Part shown: piece by piece, positions 1-5,162 of the stretch
Layout: each line of letters starts with the position of its first letter
How positions within the stretch are numbered: the first letter of the stretch is position 1
Assembly (NCBI GenBank): GCA_041554435.1
Contig: JBFFLX010000198.1
Location: forward strand, 1-6,068
Reading direction: 5' to 3'
Origin: BM524 sp041554435
Lineage (GTDB): Bacteria; Bacteroidota; Bacteroidia; Bacteroidales; F082
DNA: 6,068 nucleotides
Notes under the pieces: model-generated
What the model was told of the DNA's origin: nothing
What the model saw: only the letters and a program-made list of their open reading frames with translations
Databases searched by the model: none
Made by a program: the position numbers and the translations under genes

Positions 1-24
1 TATGATATTTAAGTGGAAACTTAT

Positions 25-51
25 TGGCAAATTTACAAATAGTAAATGCCA
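25..51. terminator. Stem-loop, possible terminator or mRNA 3' end
   Basis: Arms TGGC (25-28) and ATTTAC (31-36) pair with GTAAAT (42-47) and GCCA (48-51), giving 10 base pairs with a two-base AA bulge and a five-base loop AAATA. On the plus strand the stem is followed by a T-rich but interrupted tract. It could end a plus-strand gene lying left of the window, or stabilise the 3' end of the minus-strand peroxiredoxin mRNA about 120 nt after its stop. The role is inferred; only the pairing is seen. The rest of 1-134 shows no gene. Confidence 0.35.
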
Positions 52-134
52 TTTATGTTAATTTGGTGTTAATCAAGTTTGTGAAAATTGTTAACTGTGA
101 TGTGGCAGGAAAAGAATAGACAATATTTGATGTC

Positions 135-174
135 CATTCCATCACTCCAGAACTCCATATCTCCATTATTCTAT
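135..174. repeat. Short degenerate octamer array at the peroxiredoxin 3' end
   Basis: Five consecutive 8-bp units are seen on the plus strand: CATTCCAT, CACTCCAG, AACTCCAT, ATCTCCAT and the weaker TATTCTAT. The core is CTCC(A) in fixed phase; on the sense strand of the neighbouring gene it reads as TGGAG every 8 bp. The last unit overlaps the TAG stop (171-173), so the array is continuous with the coding end. It has the same 8-bp pacing as the longer arrays at 4564-5132 but a different consensus. Confidence 0.6.
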
Positions 175-788
175 TGCAAATTATCTACTGCCTCAACAAT
201 ATCCTTAACCGAGGATCTATTATGATAATCTCTGTCGAATTGTCGCCATACAATTTCCCCTTTTTTATTTATTAAATATGTGGCTGGAATCGGAAGTTGC
301 TGCAAATCATTACTATGCGTGTTTTTCATGTCGGCACCTAAAATTACGTTATAAGTAAATAATTGTTTGGATGATGGTTTAAAATTTACGTCATAAGCTT
401 TGGCAATTGAGTTGCCCTTGTCGTAAAGCAAAGTAAATTCTGCACCCGACTTTTCAGCCATCTTATTTAAATACTCAGGTTTTTCGGGAGATATTGCTAC
501 AACTTTTACACCTTTTTCCACAATAAGTTGCAAACTGTCCTGCACCTTGCTTAAATGTCGATTGCAAACAGGACACCAATATCCTCTGTAAAAAATTATA
601 ACCACAGGCTGGTTTTTAATTTCATTTTTAAGTTTGAATTTATTTCCTCTTTCATCAAAGGCTTCAAACATGGGAGCCTTTTGCCCTACATTTAAACCAT
701 TTGCCTGATCTACGGTTTTCTCGCTCTGAGCATTGGTATTTGTTGACATAAGTATTATTGTAGTAAGTATTAAAATTAGTCTTTGCAT
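171..788 (-). CDS. Exported peroxiredoxin-like (AhpC/TSA, thioredoxin-fold) protein
   Basis: This 205-residue protein probably reduces peroxides or acts as a thiol oxidoreductase outside the cytoplasm. Residues 1-20 form a signal peptide: MQR, a hydrophobic core LILILTTIIL, then a polar stretch ending in A20 with likely cleavage before Q21. There is no lipobox Cys. The mature part begins with a typical linker (GLNVGQKAP, 31-39). The active-site strand and helix follow, with FYRGYWCPVC (66-75) giving a C72-P-V-C75 pair. The classical peroxiredoxin PxxxTxxC threonine is absent: three residues before C72 is G69. The protein therefore belongs with the 'peroxiredoxin-like' Bcp/TlpA-side members rather than typical AhpC. 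Later landmarks are VVAISPEKPE (about 96-105) and the cis-Pro-type segment PIPATYLINKKGEIVW (about 166-181). The gene ends in TAG inside an octamer array. It lies 191 bp after the anti-sigma gene on the same strand and may belong to that regulon, but this is only suggested by position. No convincing TAnnTTTG promoter is visible in 789-979. Confidence 0.85.
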   Translation of the reverse strand: MQRLILILTTIILMSTNTNAQSEKTVDQANGLNVGQKAPMFEAFDERGNKFKLKNEIKNQPVVIIFYRGYWCPVCNRHLSKVQDSLQLIVEKGVKVVAISPEKPEYLNKMAEKSGAEFTLLYDKGNSIAKAYDVNFKPSSKQLFTYNVILGADMKNTHSNDLQQLPIPATYLINKKGEIVWRQFDRDYHNRSSVKDIVEAVDNLQ

Positions 789-979
789 AATAATGTTTAA
801 TATATTAGAAGTAGAAGATGGGCATTCCTTACAAAAAACAAAAAATTTTTATATAAATCAAACCACCCTTAACCCACAGTTAATTAGGTAGGCAAATCGA
901 TATTAATTTAATTGCTTAAAGTAAAACAGCGGAAATGATATTGATTAGAAATATTAAATAAGGAGAGAGCGAAGATTGA

Positions 980-1246
980 TCAAGAATTATGATTTGTTTT
1001 TTCAAGTATTTCTTTTTTGAATTCTTCTATATCAACATCTTGTTTTTCAATTGATTTTTGTAATTCTTTAAATCCCTCTTCAATAAATTTACTCTGATCT
1101 TCATAAATCGCACATGCATCGCACATTTTTTTGTGTACGAAAAGTTGTATTCTTTCTGTAAAACTAAGTTTAAAAGCCAGTTTTTTTTCTATTAACTCGG
1201 TGGCTTTTAAACAAGAAAGAAACAATAAATGCATTAATTTTTTCAT
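980..1246 (-). CDS. Small soluble zinc-finger (zf-HC2-like) putative anti-sigma factor
   Basis: This 88-residue protein is the likely inhibitor and sensor partner of the sigma factor encoded just upstream. C12 followed by H38-x3-C42-x2-C45 matches the zinc-binding core of zf-HC2/ZAS anti-sigma domains (C, about 25 residues, then H-x3-C-x2-C). KATELIEKK (14-22) and LSFTERIQL (27-35) look like the helices that carry the site. After residue 46 the chain is highly charged and helical (KFIEEGFKELQKSIEKQ), which would suit wrapping around a sigma factor. The opening hydrophobic residues (LMHLLFLSC) are too few and too close to C12 to be a membrane helix or signal peptide, so it is predicted cytosolic, unlike transmembrane FecR/RsiW-type anti-sigmas. 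The 18-bp gap after the sigma stop indicates co-transcription. Small Zn-finger genes downstream of sigma genes of this type are known in Proteobacteria and Bacteroidota. Direct anti-sigma activity is inferred. Confidence 0.7.
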   Translation of the reverse strand: MKKLMHLLFLSCLKATELIEKKLAFKLSFTERIQLFVHKKMCDACAIYEDQSKFIEEGFKELQKSIEKQDVDIEEFKKEILEKTNHNS

Positions 1247-1264
1247 CAGAAGATGTGTTATATA

Positions 1265-1822
1265 TTAACTTTTATACCAGTTGGTTTCTATGCATTCACG
1301 CAAATTTAATTTTGCCCTGTGAATTATCTGCCATAAATTAGTAGGAGTTATTTCCAAGTCCTGACAAATTTCATCACCTTTTTTCCCCATTAAATATTTC
1401 ATATTCACACAGGCATTCCATTTTTCGGGCAAAGCCTCCAGGCAATTTCTTAGAACATATTGAAAATCAGGATTGTCGAGTATGTGGTCTTCTTCCTCCC
1501 AATTAGAAGGTTTTTTGTCTCCCGTCCATTCACCGCTTTCATTGAAAAACCTCTCTAAGGAATCAGAAGCAGAACTAACTTTCTTTCTCGACTTGGAGCG
1601 GTAATAATCTATTATTTTAAAATTTAGTATGGAAAAAAGCCATGTTTTGGGCGAACTGTCTCCTTTAAAAGTGTGTATCTTTTCGGTGGCAGCCAAAAAA
1701 GTATCCTGAACAATATCCTTTGCAATCTCCACATCGGAGATTTTGTACCTTGCTCTTTTTAAGAGGTCGGCAGCATGATTTTCAACCAGAACACCTATGT
1801 CAGGAGTTTTGCCTTTGTCCAT
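1265..1822 (-). CDS. ECF-type sigma-70 family RNA polymerase sigma factor
   Basis: This 185-residue alternative sigma factor directs RNA polymerase to a stress-type regulon. Region 2 spans about residues 16-80: IAKDIVQDTFLAATEKI (33-49) holds the core-binding helix, and KTWLFSILNFKIIDYYRSKSRKK (59-81) is the -10 recognition part. A linker with FFNESGEWTG and a W-rich acidic segment (about 93-112) follows. Region 4 (about 125-180) contains LEALPEKW (128-135), GDEICQDLEITPTNLWQIIHRAKLNL (149-174) as the helix-turn-helix, and a terminal ECIETNW. The FF-x-GxW linker, the 'EIC..L.IT.TNLW..IHRAK..LR.C' region 4 and the partner gene resemble the sigma-70 subgroup modelled as TIGR02943; this is from memory and not a search. 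No region 1.1 or 3 is present. The ATG at 1822 is 18 bp from a TAnnTTTG promoter match. The pair may be autoregulated, though no shared second promoter motif could be seen. Confidence 0.88.
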   Translation of the reverse strand: MDKGKTPDIGVLVENHAADLLKRARYKISDVEIAKDIVQDTFLAATEKIHTFKGDSSPKTWLFSILNFKIIDYYRSKSRKKVSSASDSLERFFNESGEWTGDKKPSNWEEEDHILDNPDFQYVLRNCLEALPEKWNACVNMKYLMGKKGDEICQDLEITPTNLWQIIHRAKLNLRECIETNWYKS

Positions 1823-1839
1823 TTTAAAATACTTTGATA

Positions 1840-1847
1840 CAAATGTA
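1840..1847 (-). promoter_or_regulatory. Putative -7 promoter element (TACATTTG) of the sigma/anti-sigma operon
   Basis: Read on the minus strand the bases are TACATTTG, an exact match to the Bacteroidota -7 consensus TAnnTTTG. It ends 17 bases before the start codon, so the leader would be only about 10-12 nt, and A/T-rich. No clear -33 TTTG is found at the usual 19-21 bp spacing. The match is seen; promoter function is inferred. Confidence 0.42.
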
Positions 1848-1940
1848 ATAAAGAATTAGGAGTTTTATTTTAGACATTTAAATTTTATCATAATAATTCT
1901 TAATCATTTTATTTAGTTATAAAAAGTGGTATAAAAAATT

Positions 1941-1948
1941 TAACTTTG
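1941..1948 (+). promoter_or_regulatory. Putative -7 promoter element (TAACTTTG) of the CYTH gene
   Basis: TAACTTTG is an exact match to TAnnTTTG, 31 bases upstream of the ATG, giving a predicted leader of about 25 nt that is A-rich (GATAAAAAATTAG) with no Shine-Dalgarno sequence. It faces away from the sigma promoter at 1840-1847, so the 157-bp spacer 1823-1979 is a divergent promoter region. The -33 element is poor. Confidence 0.45.
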
Positions 1949-1979
1949 AAGATAGTATTAGTGATAAAAAATTAGTCTT

Positions 1980-2462
1980 ATGGGGGTTGAAATTGAAAGG
2001 AAATTTTTGGTAAAGGAAGGATTTAATAAACTTGCTACAAAAGAAATACGTATACGACAAGGTTATTTGTCATCTGTTGCTGAAAGAACTGTGAGGATAA
2101 GGATAAAAGGAGATAGTGCCTTTTTAACAATAAAAGGTATTCCAAATGAAAAAGGGATGAGTCGCTATGAATGGGAGAAGGAAATACCCTTAAATGAGGG
2201 AGTTGAATTATTAAAGTTATGTGAACCAGGCATAATTGACAAAACCAGATATATGCTACCGGAAAAGCGAGGATTGATTTTTGAAGTTGATGAATTTTAC
2301 GGATTAAACAAAGGATTAATATTAGCAGAAATTGAATTGCCTTCAGAAGATTACGATTTCGACAGACCTGCATGGCTGGGGGAGGAAGTTACCGGAGATC
2401 CAAGATATTTTAATTCGGAGCTTTCGAAAAAACCCTATTCAAAATGGAAGAAAAAGAAATAA
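1980..2462 (+). CDS. CYTH-domain protein (triphosphate tunnel metalloenzyme, probable inorganic triphosphatase)
   Basis: This 160-residue protein is a complete single-domain CYTH protein, the usual size for bacterial stand-alone members, which mostly hydrolyse tripolyphosphate or other triphosphates with a divalent metal. The signature ExExK is at the extreme N terminus (E4-I-E6-R-K8), which fixes the start at 1980. Alternating charged residues of the tunnel strands follow: R24/R26, R36, R39-I-R41-I-K43, K52, R62-Y-E64-W-E66, K88-T-R90, E102-V-D104-E-F and E117-I-E119. All the strand motifs expected for phosphate (Arg/Lys) and metal (Glu/Asp) binding are present, so it should be active. Thiamine triphosphatase or adenylate cyclase (CyaB-like) activity also occurs in the family, and the substrate cannot be read from sequence. 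Its stop lies 91 bp before ettA on the same strand, and ettA appears to have its own promoter. No functional link to ettA is claimed. Confidence 0.88.
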   Translation: MGVEIERKFLVKEGFNKLATKEIRIRQGYLSSVAERTVRIRIKGDSAFLTIKGIPNEKGMSRYEWEKEIPLNEGVELLKLCEPGIIDKTRYMLPEKRGLIFEVDEFYGLNKGLILAEIELPSEDYDFDRPAWLGEEVTGDPRYFNSELSKKPYSKWKKKK

Positions 2463-2521
2463 TGGTTTAAAAAATAAATTAACCGCTATTATCAACTAAA
2501 CAGGGAGATTCCAAAATACAC

Positions 2522-2529
2522 TATTTTTG
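2522..2529 (+). promoter_or_regulatory. Putative -7 promoter element (TATTTTTG) of ettA
   Basis: TATTTTTG fits TAnnTTTG and lies 24 bases before the ettA ATG, predicting a short leader of about 18-20 nt made almost only of A and T. No good -33 TTTG is seen upstream. T-runs are common in this DNA, so a chance match is possible. It suggests ettA can be transcribed apart from the CYTH gene. Confidence 0.38.
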
Positions 2530-2553
2530 CAAAAAATTTAAAATTAGAAATTC

Positions 2554-4224
2554 ATGTCTGACAAGAAAATAATTTTCTCGATGGAGGGAGTAAGCAAAAT
2601 TTATCCTCCCAACAAACAGGTTTTAAAAAATATTTGGTTATCATTTTTTTATGGTGCCAAAATTGGAGTTTTAGGTCTCAACGGTTCCGGGAAATCCAGT
2701 TTGCTAAAAATTATAGCCGGCCTTGATACTAATTATCAGGGAAATGTAACTTTCGACAGAGAATATAAAATTGGATATCTGCCTCAGGAGCCGGAATTGG
2801 ATCAAAGCAAAACTGTAAAGCAAATTGTACAAGAGGGTGTTCAGGAAATAGTTGATGTGGTTGCTGCCTATGATGCTGTTAATGAAAAAATGGGTGAGCC
2901 GGTTGACGACGATACCATGACCAAACTCATTGAAGAACAGGGCGATCTTCTCATAAAAATGGATGATATGGGAGCCTGGGAACTGGACCACACCTTAAAT
3001 CTGGCGATGGAATCATTACGCTGTCCTCCTGATGAAACCAGCGTTGCTGTACTTTCAGGAGGTGAAAGAAGAAGGGTTGCCCTTTGCCGACTGCTCTTGA
3101 GTAAACCTGATATTTTACTGCTCGATGAGCCTACCAATCACCTTGATGCAGAGAGTGTTCACTGGCTGGAGCAGTATTTGAAAAATTTCCCGGGAACGGT
3201 TATTGCCGTTACTCACGACAGATATTTTCTGGATAATGTGGCAGGTTGGATTTTAGAACTCGACCGTGGAGAAGGTATTCCATGGAAAGGAAATTATAGT
3301 AGTTGGCTGGAGCAAAAAGCTGACCGTTTGGCTTTGGAACAAAAGACAGAAAGTAAACGACAAAAAATATTAAAACGAGAACTGGAGTGGGCCCGTATGG
3401 CGCCAAAAGCCCGTCATGCTAAAGGTAAGGCTAGACTTAAAGCTTACGACTCACTTAGCAATGCCGAAATTAAAGAAAAAGAAGCCAGTTTGGAACTGTA
3501 TATTCCACCAGGACCAAGATTGGGAGATTCAGTAATTGAAATTGAAAATCTCAGAAAAGGTTTTGATAACCGATTGTTGTTTGACGACCTCAGTTTTTCA
3601 ATACCTAAAAATGCCATTGTTGGAATTATTGGTCCCAATGGTGTTGGAAAATCTACACTTTTCAGGATGATAATGGGCGAAGAGAAGCCCGATGGCGGAA
3701 ATATCAAAATTGGTAGTACGGTTAAACTTGCTTATGTTGATCAGTCGCATAAGGATTTGGTACCCGAAAAAATGATAGTTGAAGTTATTAGTAATGGAAG
3801 TGAATTTATCGAAATAGGCAACACTAAAATTAATGCACGTTCCTATTTAGGAAGATTTAATTTTACCGGAGGCGATCAGCAAAAGAAAGTTGGAGTGCTT
3901 TCTGGTGGTGAGAGAAACCGACTTCATTTGGCAATAACTTTAAAGGAGGGTGGAAACGTTATTCTGCTGGATGAGCCAACCAACGATATAGATGTAAATA
4001 CCTTGAGAGCGCTGGAAGAAGCCATAGAAAATTTTGCCGGCTGCGTGCTGATGGTTTCCCACGACAGATGGTTTGTGGATCGTTTGGCTACTCACATTTT
4101 ATCGTTTGAAGATGATGGTAACTGGGTTTTCTTTGAAGGTAATTTCAGCGATTATGAAATAAACAAAAAAGAACGTTTGGGAGATATAAGTCCTAAGCGC
4201 CCAAGGTTTAAAAGTTTGTTGTAA
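2554..4224 (+). CDS. ettA: Energy-dependent translational throttle protein EttA (ABC-F ATPase)
   Basis: This 556-residue cytosolic ABC-F protein, full length for EttA, binds the ribosomal E site and gates entry into elongation according to the ATP/ADP ratio. It has two ABC domains and no membrane segment. ABC1 has Walker A GLNGSGKS (41-48), an arm insertion of the ABC-F type (about 90-150), signature LSGGE (167-171), Walker B ILLLDEP with catalytic E192, and switch H221. The linker (P-site tRNA interaction motif, about 250-325) is strongly basic and includes WLEQKADRL from W251 and the EttA-like stretch MAPKARHAKGKARLKAYDSL (about 282-301). ABC2 has Walker A GPNGVGKS (360-367), signature LSGGE (449-453), Walker B ILLDEP with catalytic E474, and switch H503. 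The match to EttA rather than Uup, YheS or an antibiotic-resistance ABC-F rests on the linker motif, length and short C terminus (no coiled-coil tail). The start is supported by the MSDKKIIFSMEGVSK opening. It converges on the DUF1289 gene with 19 bp between the stops. Confidence 0.95.
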   Translation: MSDKKIIFSMEGVSKIYPPNKQVLKNIWLSFFYGAKIGVLGLNGSGKSSLLKIIAGLDTNYQGNVTFDREYKIGYLPQEPELDQSKTVKQIVQEGVQEIVDVVAAYDAVNEKMGEPVDDDTMTKLIEEQGDLLIKMDDMGAWELDHTLNLAMESLRCPPDETSVAVLSGGERRRVALCRLLLSKPDILLLDEPTNHLDAESVHWLEQYLKNFPGTVIAVTHDRYFLDNVAGWILELDRGEGIPWKGNYSSWLEQKADRLALEQKTESKRQKILKRELEWARMAPKARHAKGKARLKAYDSLSNAEIKEKEASLELYIPPGPRLGDSVIEIENLRKGFDNRLLFDDLSFSIPKNAIVGIIGPNGVGKSTLFRMIMGEEKPDGGNIKIGSTVKLAYVDQSHKDLVPEKMIVEVISNGSEFIEIGNTKINARSYLGRFNFTGGDQQKKVGVLSGGERNRLHLAITLKEGGNVILLDEPTNDIDVNTLRALEEAIENFAGCVLMVSHDRWFVDRLATHILSFEDDGNWVFFEGNFSDYEINKKERLGDISPKRPRFKSLL

Positions 4225-4243
4225 TTAATACATTTACAATAAG

Positions 4244-4441
4244 TTATCTTAAATAATTTCCCGGAGGAGCTTCGCCGGGCACGTTGGAGCGCCTGAATGT
4301 TTTTTCTATTACTTCCCGTTTTTCATCATCACTGAATTTCGACCATTTTCCTATTTCTTCTCCTGTGCGCCTGCATCCAAAACACACATCCTTCGAATCA
4401 CGATGGCATATTTTTATACAAGGACTTGCTACTTCTGACAT
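4244..4441 (-). CDS. Small DUF1289 family protein, four-cysteine motif
   Basis: This 65-residue protein has no known reaction. The N-terminal SPCIKIC is the hallmark of DUF1289, and the four cysteines are spaced C8-x3-C12-x7-C20-x2-C23, which suggests a metal (Zn or Fe-S) site. GCRRTGEEIGKWSKFSDDEKREVI (22-45) is the conserved second half. The C-terminal tail is short and Pro/Gly-rich (PGEAPPG). An alternative TTG start 15 bp upstream (4456) would add MPKKT. ATG at 4441 is preferred because family members usually begin a few residues before SPC, and because the A-run just before it is a typical Bacteroidota leader. The coding end holds a small CCCGG/CCGGG hairpin (4260-4279). It converges on ettA. 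The more than 700 bp upstream is repeat DNA, so its promoter must lie in the first few tens of bases; no good TAnnTTTG is seen there. Confidence 0.85.
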   Translation of the reverse strand: MSEVASPCIKICHRDSKDVCFGCRRTGEEIGKWSKFSDDEKREVIEKTFRRSNVPGEAPPGNYLR

Positions 4442-4495
4442 AGTTTTTTTTGGCAAAGAAACGAAATTATTTGATTTTGGGATGGAAGGGGGAAG

Positions 4496-4558
4496 GGTTG
4501 GAAAGGTAGAAAGGTTTGAAAGGTAGAAAAGGTTGGAATGGTTGGAAAGGTAAGAAGG
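4496..4558. repeat. Degenerate ~9-bp array, consensus GGTTGGAAA
   Basis: Seven units start with GGT at 4496, 4505, 4513, 4522, 4531, 4540 and 4549, with lengths 9, 8, 9, 9, 9, 9 and 8; examples are GGTTGGAAA, GGTAGAAAA and GGTTGGAAT. It is purine-rich on the plus strand. Unlike the octamer arrays that follow, it shows small length changes. The bases between the DUF1289 start and this array (4442-4495) are also purine-rich but not clearly periodic. Confidence 0.6.
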
Positions 4559-4563
4559 AAAGA

Positions 4564-4651
4564 ATGGTTTAAAAGTTCAGAGGTTCAAAAGATCAATGGA
4601 TCAATGGATCAGAAGATTAAAGGTTTAAAAGTTCAGAGGTTCAAATGATCA
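4564..4651. repeat. Octamer array B, 11 units of consensus RWRGRTYA-like, with a 56-bp higher-order repeat
   Basis: From 4564 the sequence divides without a single insertion or deletion into eleven 8-bp units, e.g. ATGGTTTA, AAAGTTCA, GAGGTTCA, AAAGATCA, ATGGATCA. Units 1-4 recur as units 8-11 with two substitutions (units 2 and 3 identical), so a 31-bp stretch at 4566-4596 is repeated at 4622-4652 with one mismatch, 56 bp (7 units) away. The consensus is shared with array E at 5005-5132. It is noncoding: 8-bp periodicity puts stop triplets in every frame of the array. Confidence 0.75.
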
Positions 4652-4676
4652 ATTTGTAGATTAGGATGGATAAGCT

Positions 4677-4804
4677 GTGAATATGAGAAATTGTGAAACT
4701 GTGAAAATGTGAATGGGGGAAATGGTGAAGCGGTGAATAGGAGAAATTATGAAACTGAGAATATGAGAAAATGTGAAGTTGTGAACAGGAGACATTGCGA
4801 TTAT
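4677..4804. repeat. Octamer array C, 16 units of consensus GTGAAANT-like, with a 56-bp higher-order repeat
   Basis: From 4677, sixteen exact 8-bp units can be read (the last, GCGATTAT, is poor), e.g. GTGAATAT, GAGAAATT, GTGAAACT, GTGAAAAT, GAGAATAT. Nearly all have GA at positions 3-4. Units 1-3 match units 8-10 (7/8, 8/8, 7/8) and similarity decays in units 4-7 versus 11-14, so a 56-bp duplication of seven units is visible. The consensus differs from arrays B and E. A 25-bp non-periodic spacer (4652-4676) separates it from array B, and its phase is shifted by 2 bp. Confidence 0.75.
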
Positions 4805-4969
4805 AGATTTTTAGAAATGTTCAGAATGTATGACTCACTCTGCTACTTTATGCTGGCATATTAAACCCATTCCAGGAAATAAAGGTGCAGCGCACCGCCC
4901 TATTTGTAGCCTAAATAATAACTGATAACCGTAACCCGCGTGAGGGATTGCAGCGGCACCCCCAAAATA
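4805..4969. repeat. Non-periodic palindromic segment, candidate dispersed intergenic element
   Basis: This is the only part of 4496-5185 longer than about 30 bp without short-period structure. It contains three successive small hairpins: GGTGC-AGC-GCACC (4884-4896), TATTT with AAATA around a 7-nt loop (4901-4917), and CCGC (4936-4939) with GCGG (4953-4956). Its local GC content rises to well above the flanks. The text around GGTGCAGCGCACC, TATTTGTAG and GTGAGGGATTGCAGCGG resembles short REP-like intergenic repeats I remember from Bacteroidota genomes, but that is recollection, not a search. No ORF, target-site duplication or transposase is seen. It could alternatively be a small RNA. Confidence 0.45.
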
Positions 4970-5003
4970 GAGTTTTGAGTTTTGAGTATTGAGTATTGAG
5001 TTT
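4970..5003 (+). repeat. Heptamer tandem repeat GAGTTTT/GAGTATT (about 5 copies)
   Basis: Two copies of GAGTTTT, two of GAGTATT and a partial GAGTTT follow one another in exact 7-bp phase. It passes directly into octamer array E. A related GAGT heptamer array lies in inverted orientation at 5163-5183. Confidence 0.8.
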
Positions 5004-5004
5004 G

Positions 5005-5132
5005 GAAGATTAATGGATTAGAGGATTAGAGGATTAGAGGATCAGATGATTAGAGGATTAATGGATTAGAAGATCAATGGATTAATGGATCAGAGGTTCA
5101 AAAGTTTAAAGGTTCAGAAGTTCATAGGTTTA
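5005..5132. repeat. Octamer array E, 16 units of consensus RWRGRTYA-like
   Basis: Sixteen consecutive 8-bp units with no indel are seen, e.g. GAAGATTA, ATGGATTA, GAGGATTA (several exact copies), GAGGATCA, ATGGATCA, and towards the right GAGGTTCA, AAGGTTCA, GAAGTTCA. All 16 end in A and have T at position 6. The variant with A at position 5 fills units 1-11 and the variant with T fills units 12-16, so substitutions are clustered rather than scattered. It is the same family as array B (4564-4651), from which it is separated by array C and the palindromic segment. It lies 53 bp beyond the mfd stop. Confidence 0.8.
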
Positions 5133-5162
5133 GAATGATTGGGTGTATCCCAAACGGAACCC

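Noticed and set aside
2..61. Short plus-strand open frame of 19 codons at the left edge
   Set aside because: Too short, no recognisable motif, and it covers the 25-51 stem-loop.
789..979. Promoter for the peroxiredoxin gene
   Set aside because: No TAnnTTTG match reads toward the gene; the T-runs near 835-850 lack the TA at the right spacing. The 191-bp spacer shows no other gene or strong hairpin.
2464..2484. GGTT/AACC stem after the CYTH stop as a terminator
   Set aside because: The pairing is short and needs a bulge, and no T-tract follows; AT-rich DNA gives such stems by chance.
2035..3707. Several minus-strand open frames inside the CYTH and ettA genes
   Set aside because: Shadows of two well-supported genes; their translations are low-complexity (Leu/Ile/Ser-rich) with no motif.
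4260..4279. CCCGG/CCGGG hairpin as terminator of ettA or DUF1289
   Set aside because: It has only five base pairs around a 10-nt loop, lies inside the DUF1289 coding end, and no T-run follows on either strand.
4284..4526. Plus-strand 80-codon open frame over the DUF1289 gene
   Set aside because: It is antisense to a gene with clear family motifs (SPCIKIC and four cysteines), and its end runs into repeat DNA.
5005..5132. Octamer arrays encoding a repetitive peptide
   Set aside because: Because 8 is not a multiple of 3, stop triplets such as TAG and TGA (or TAA on the other strand) fall in every frame, so no open frame of useful length exists.
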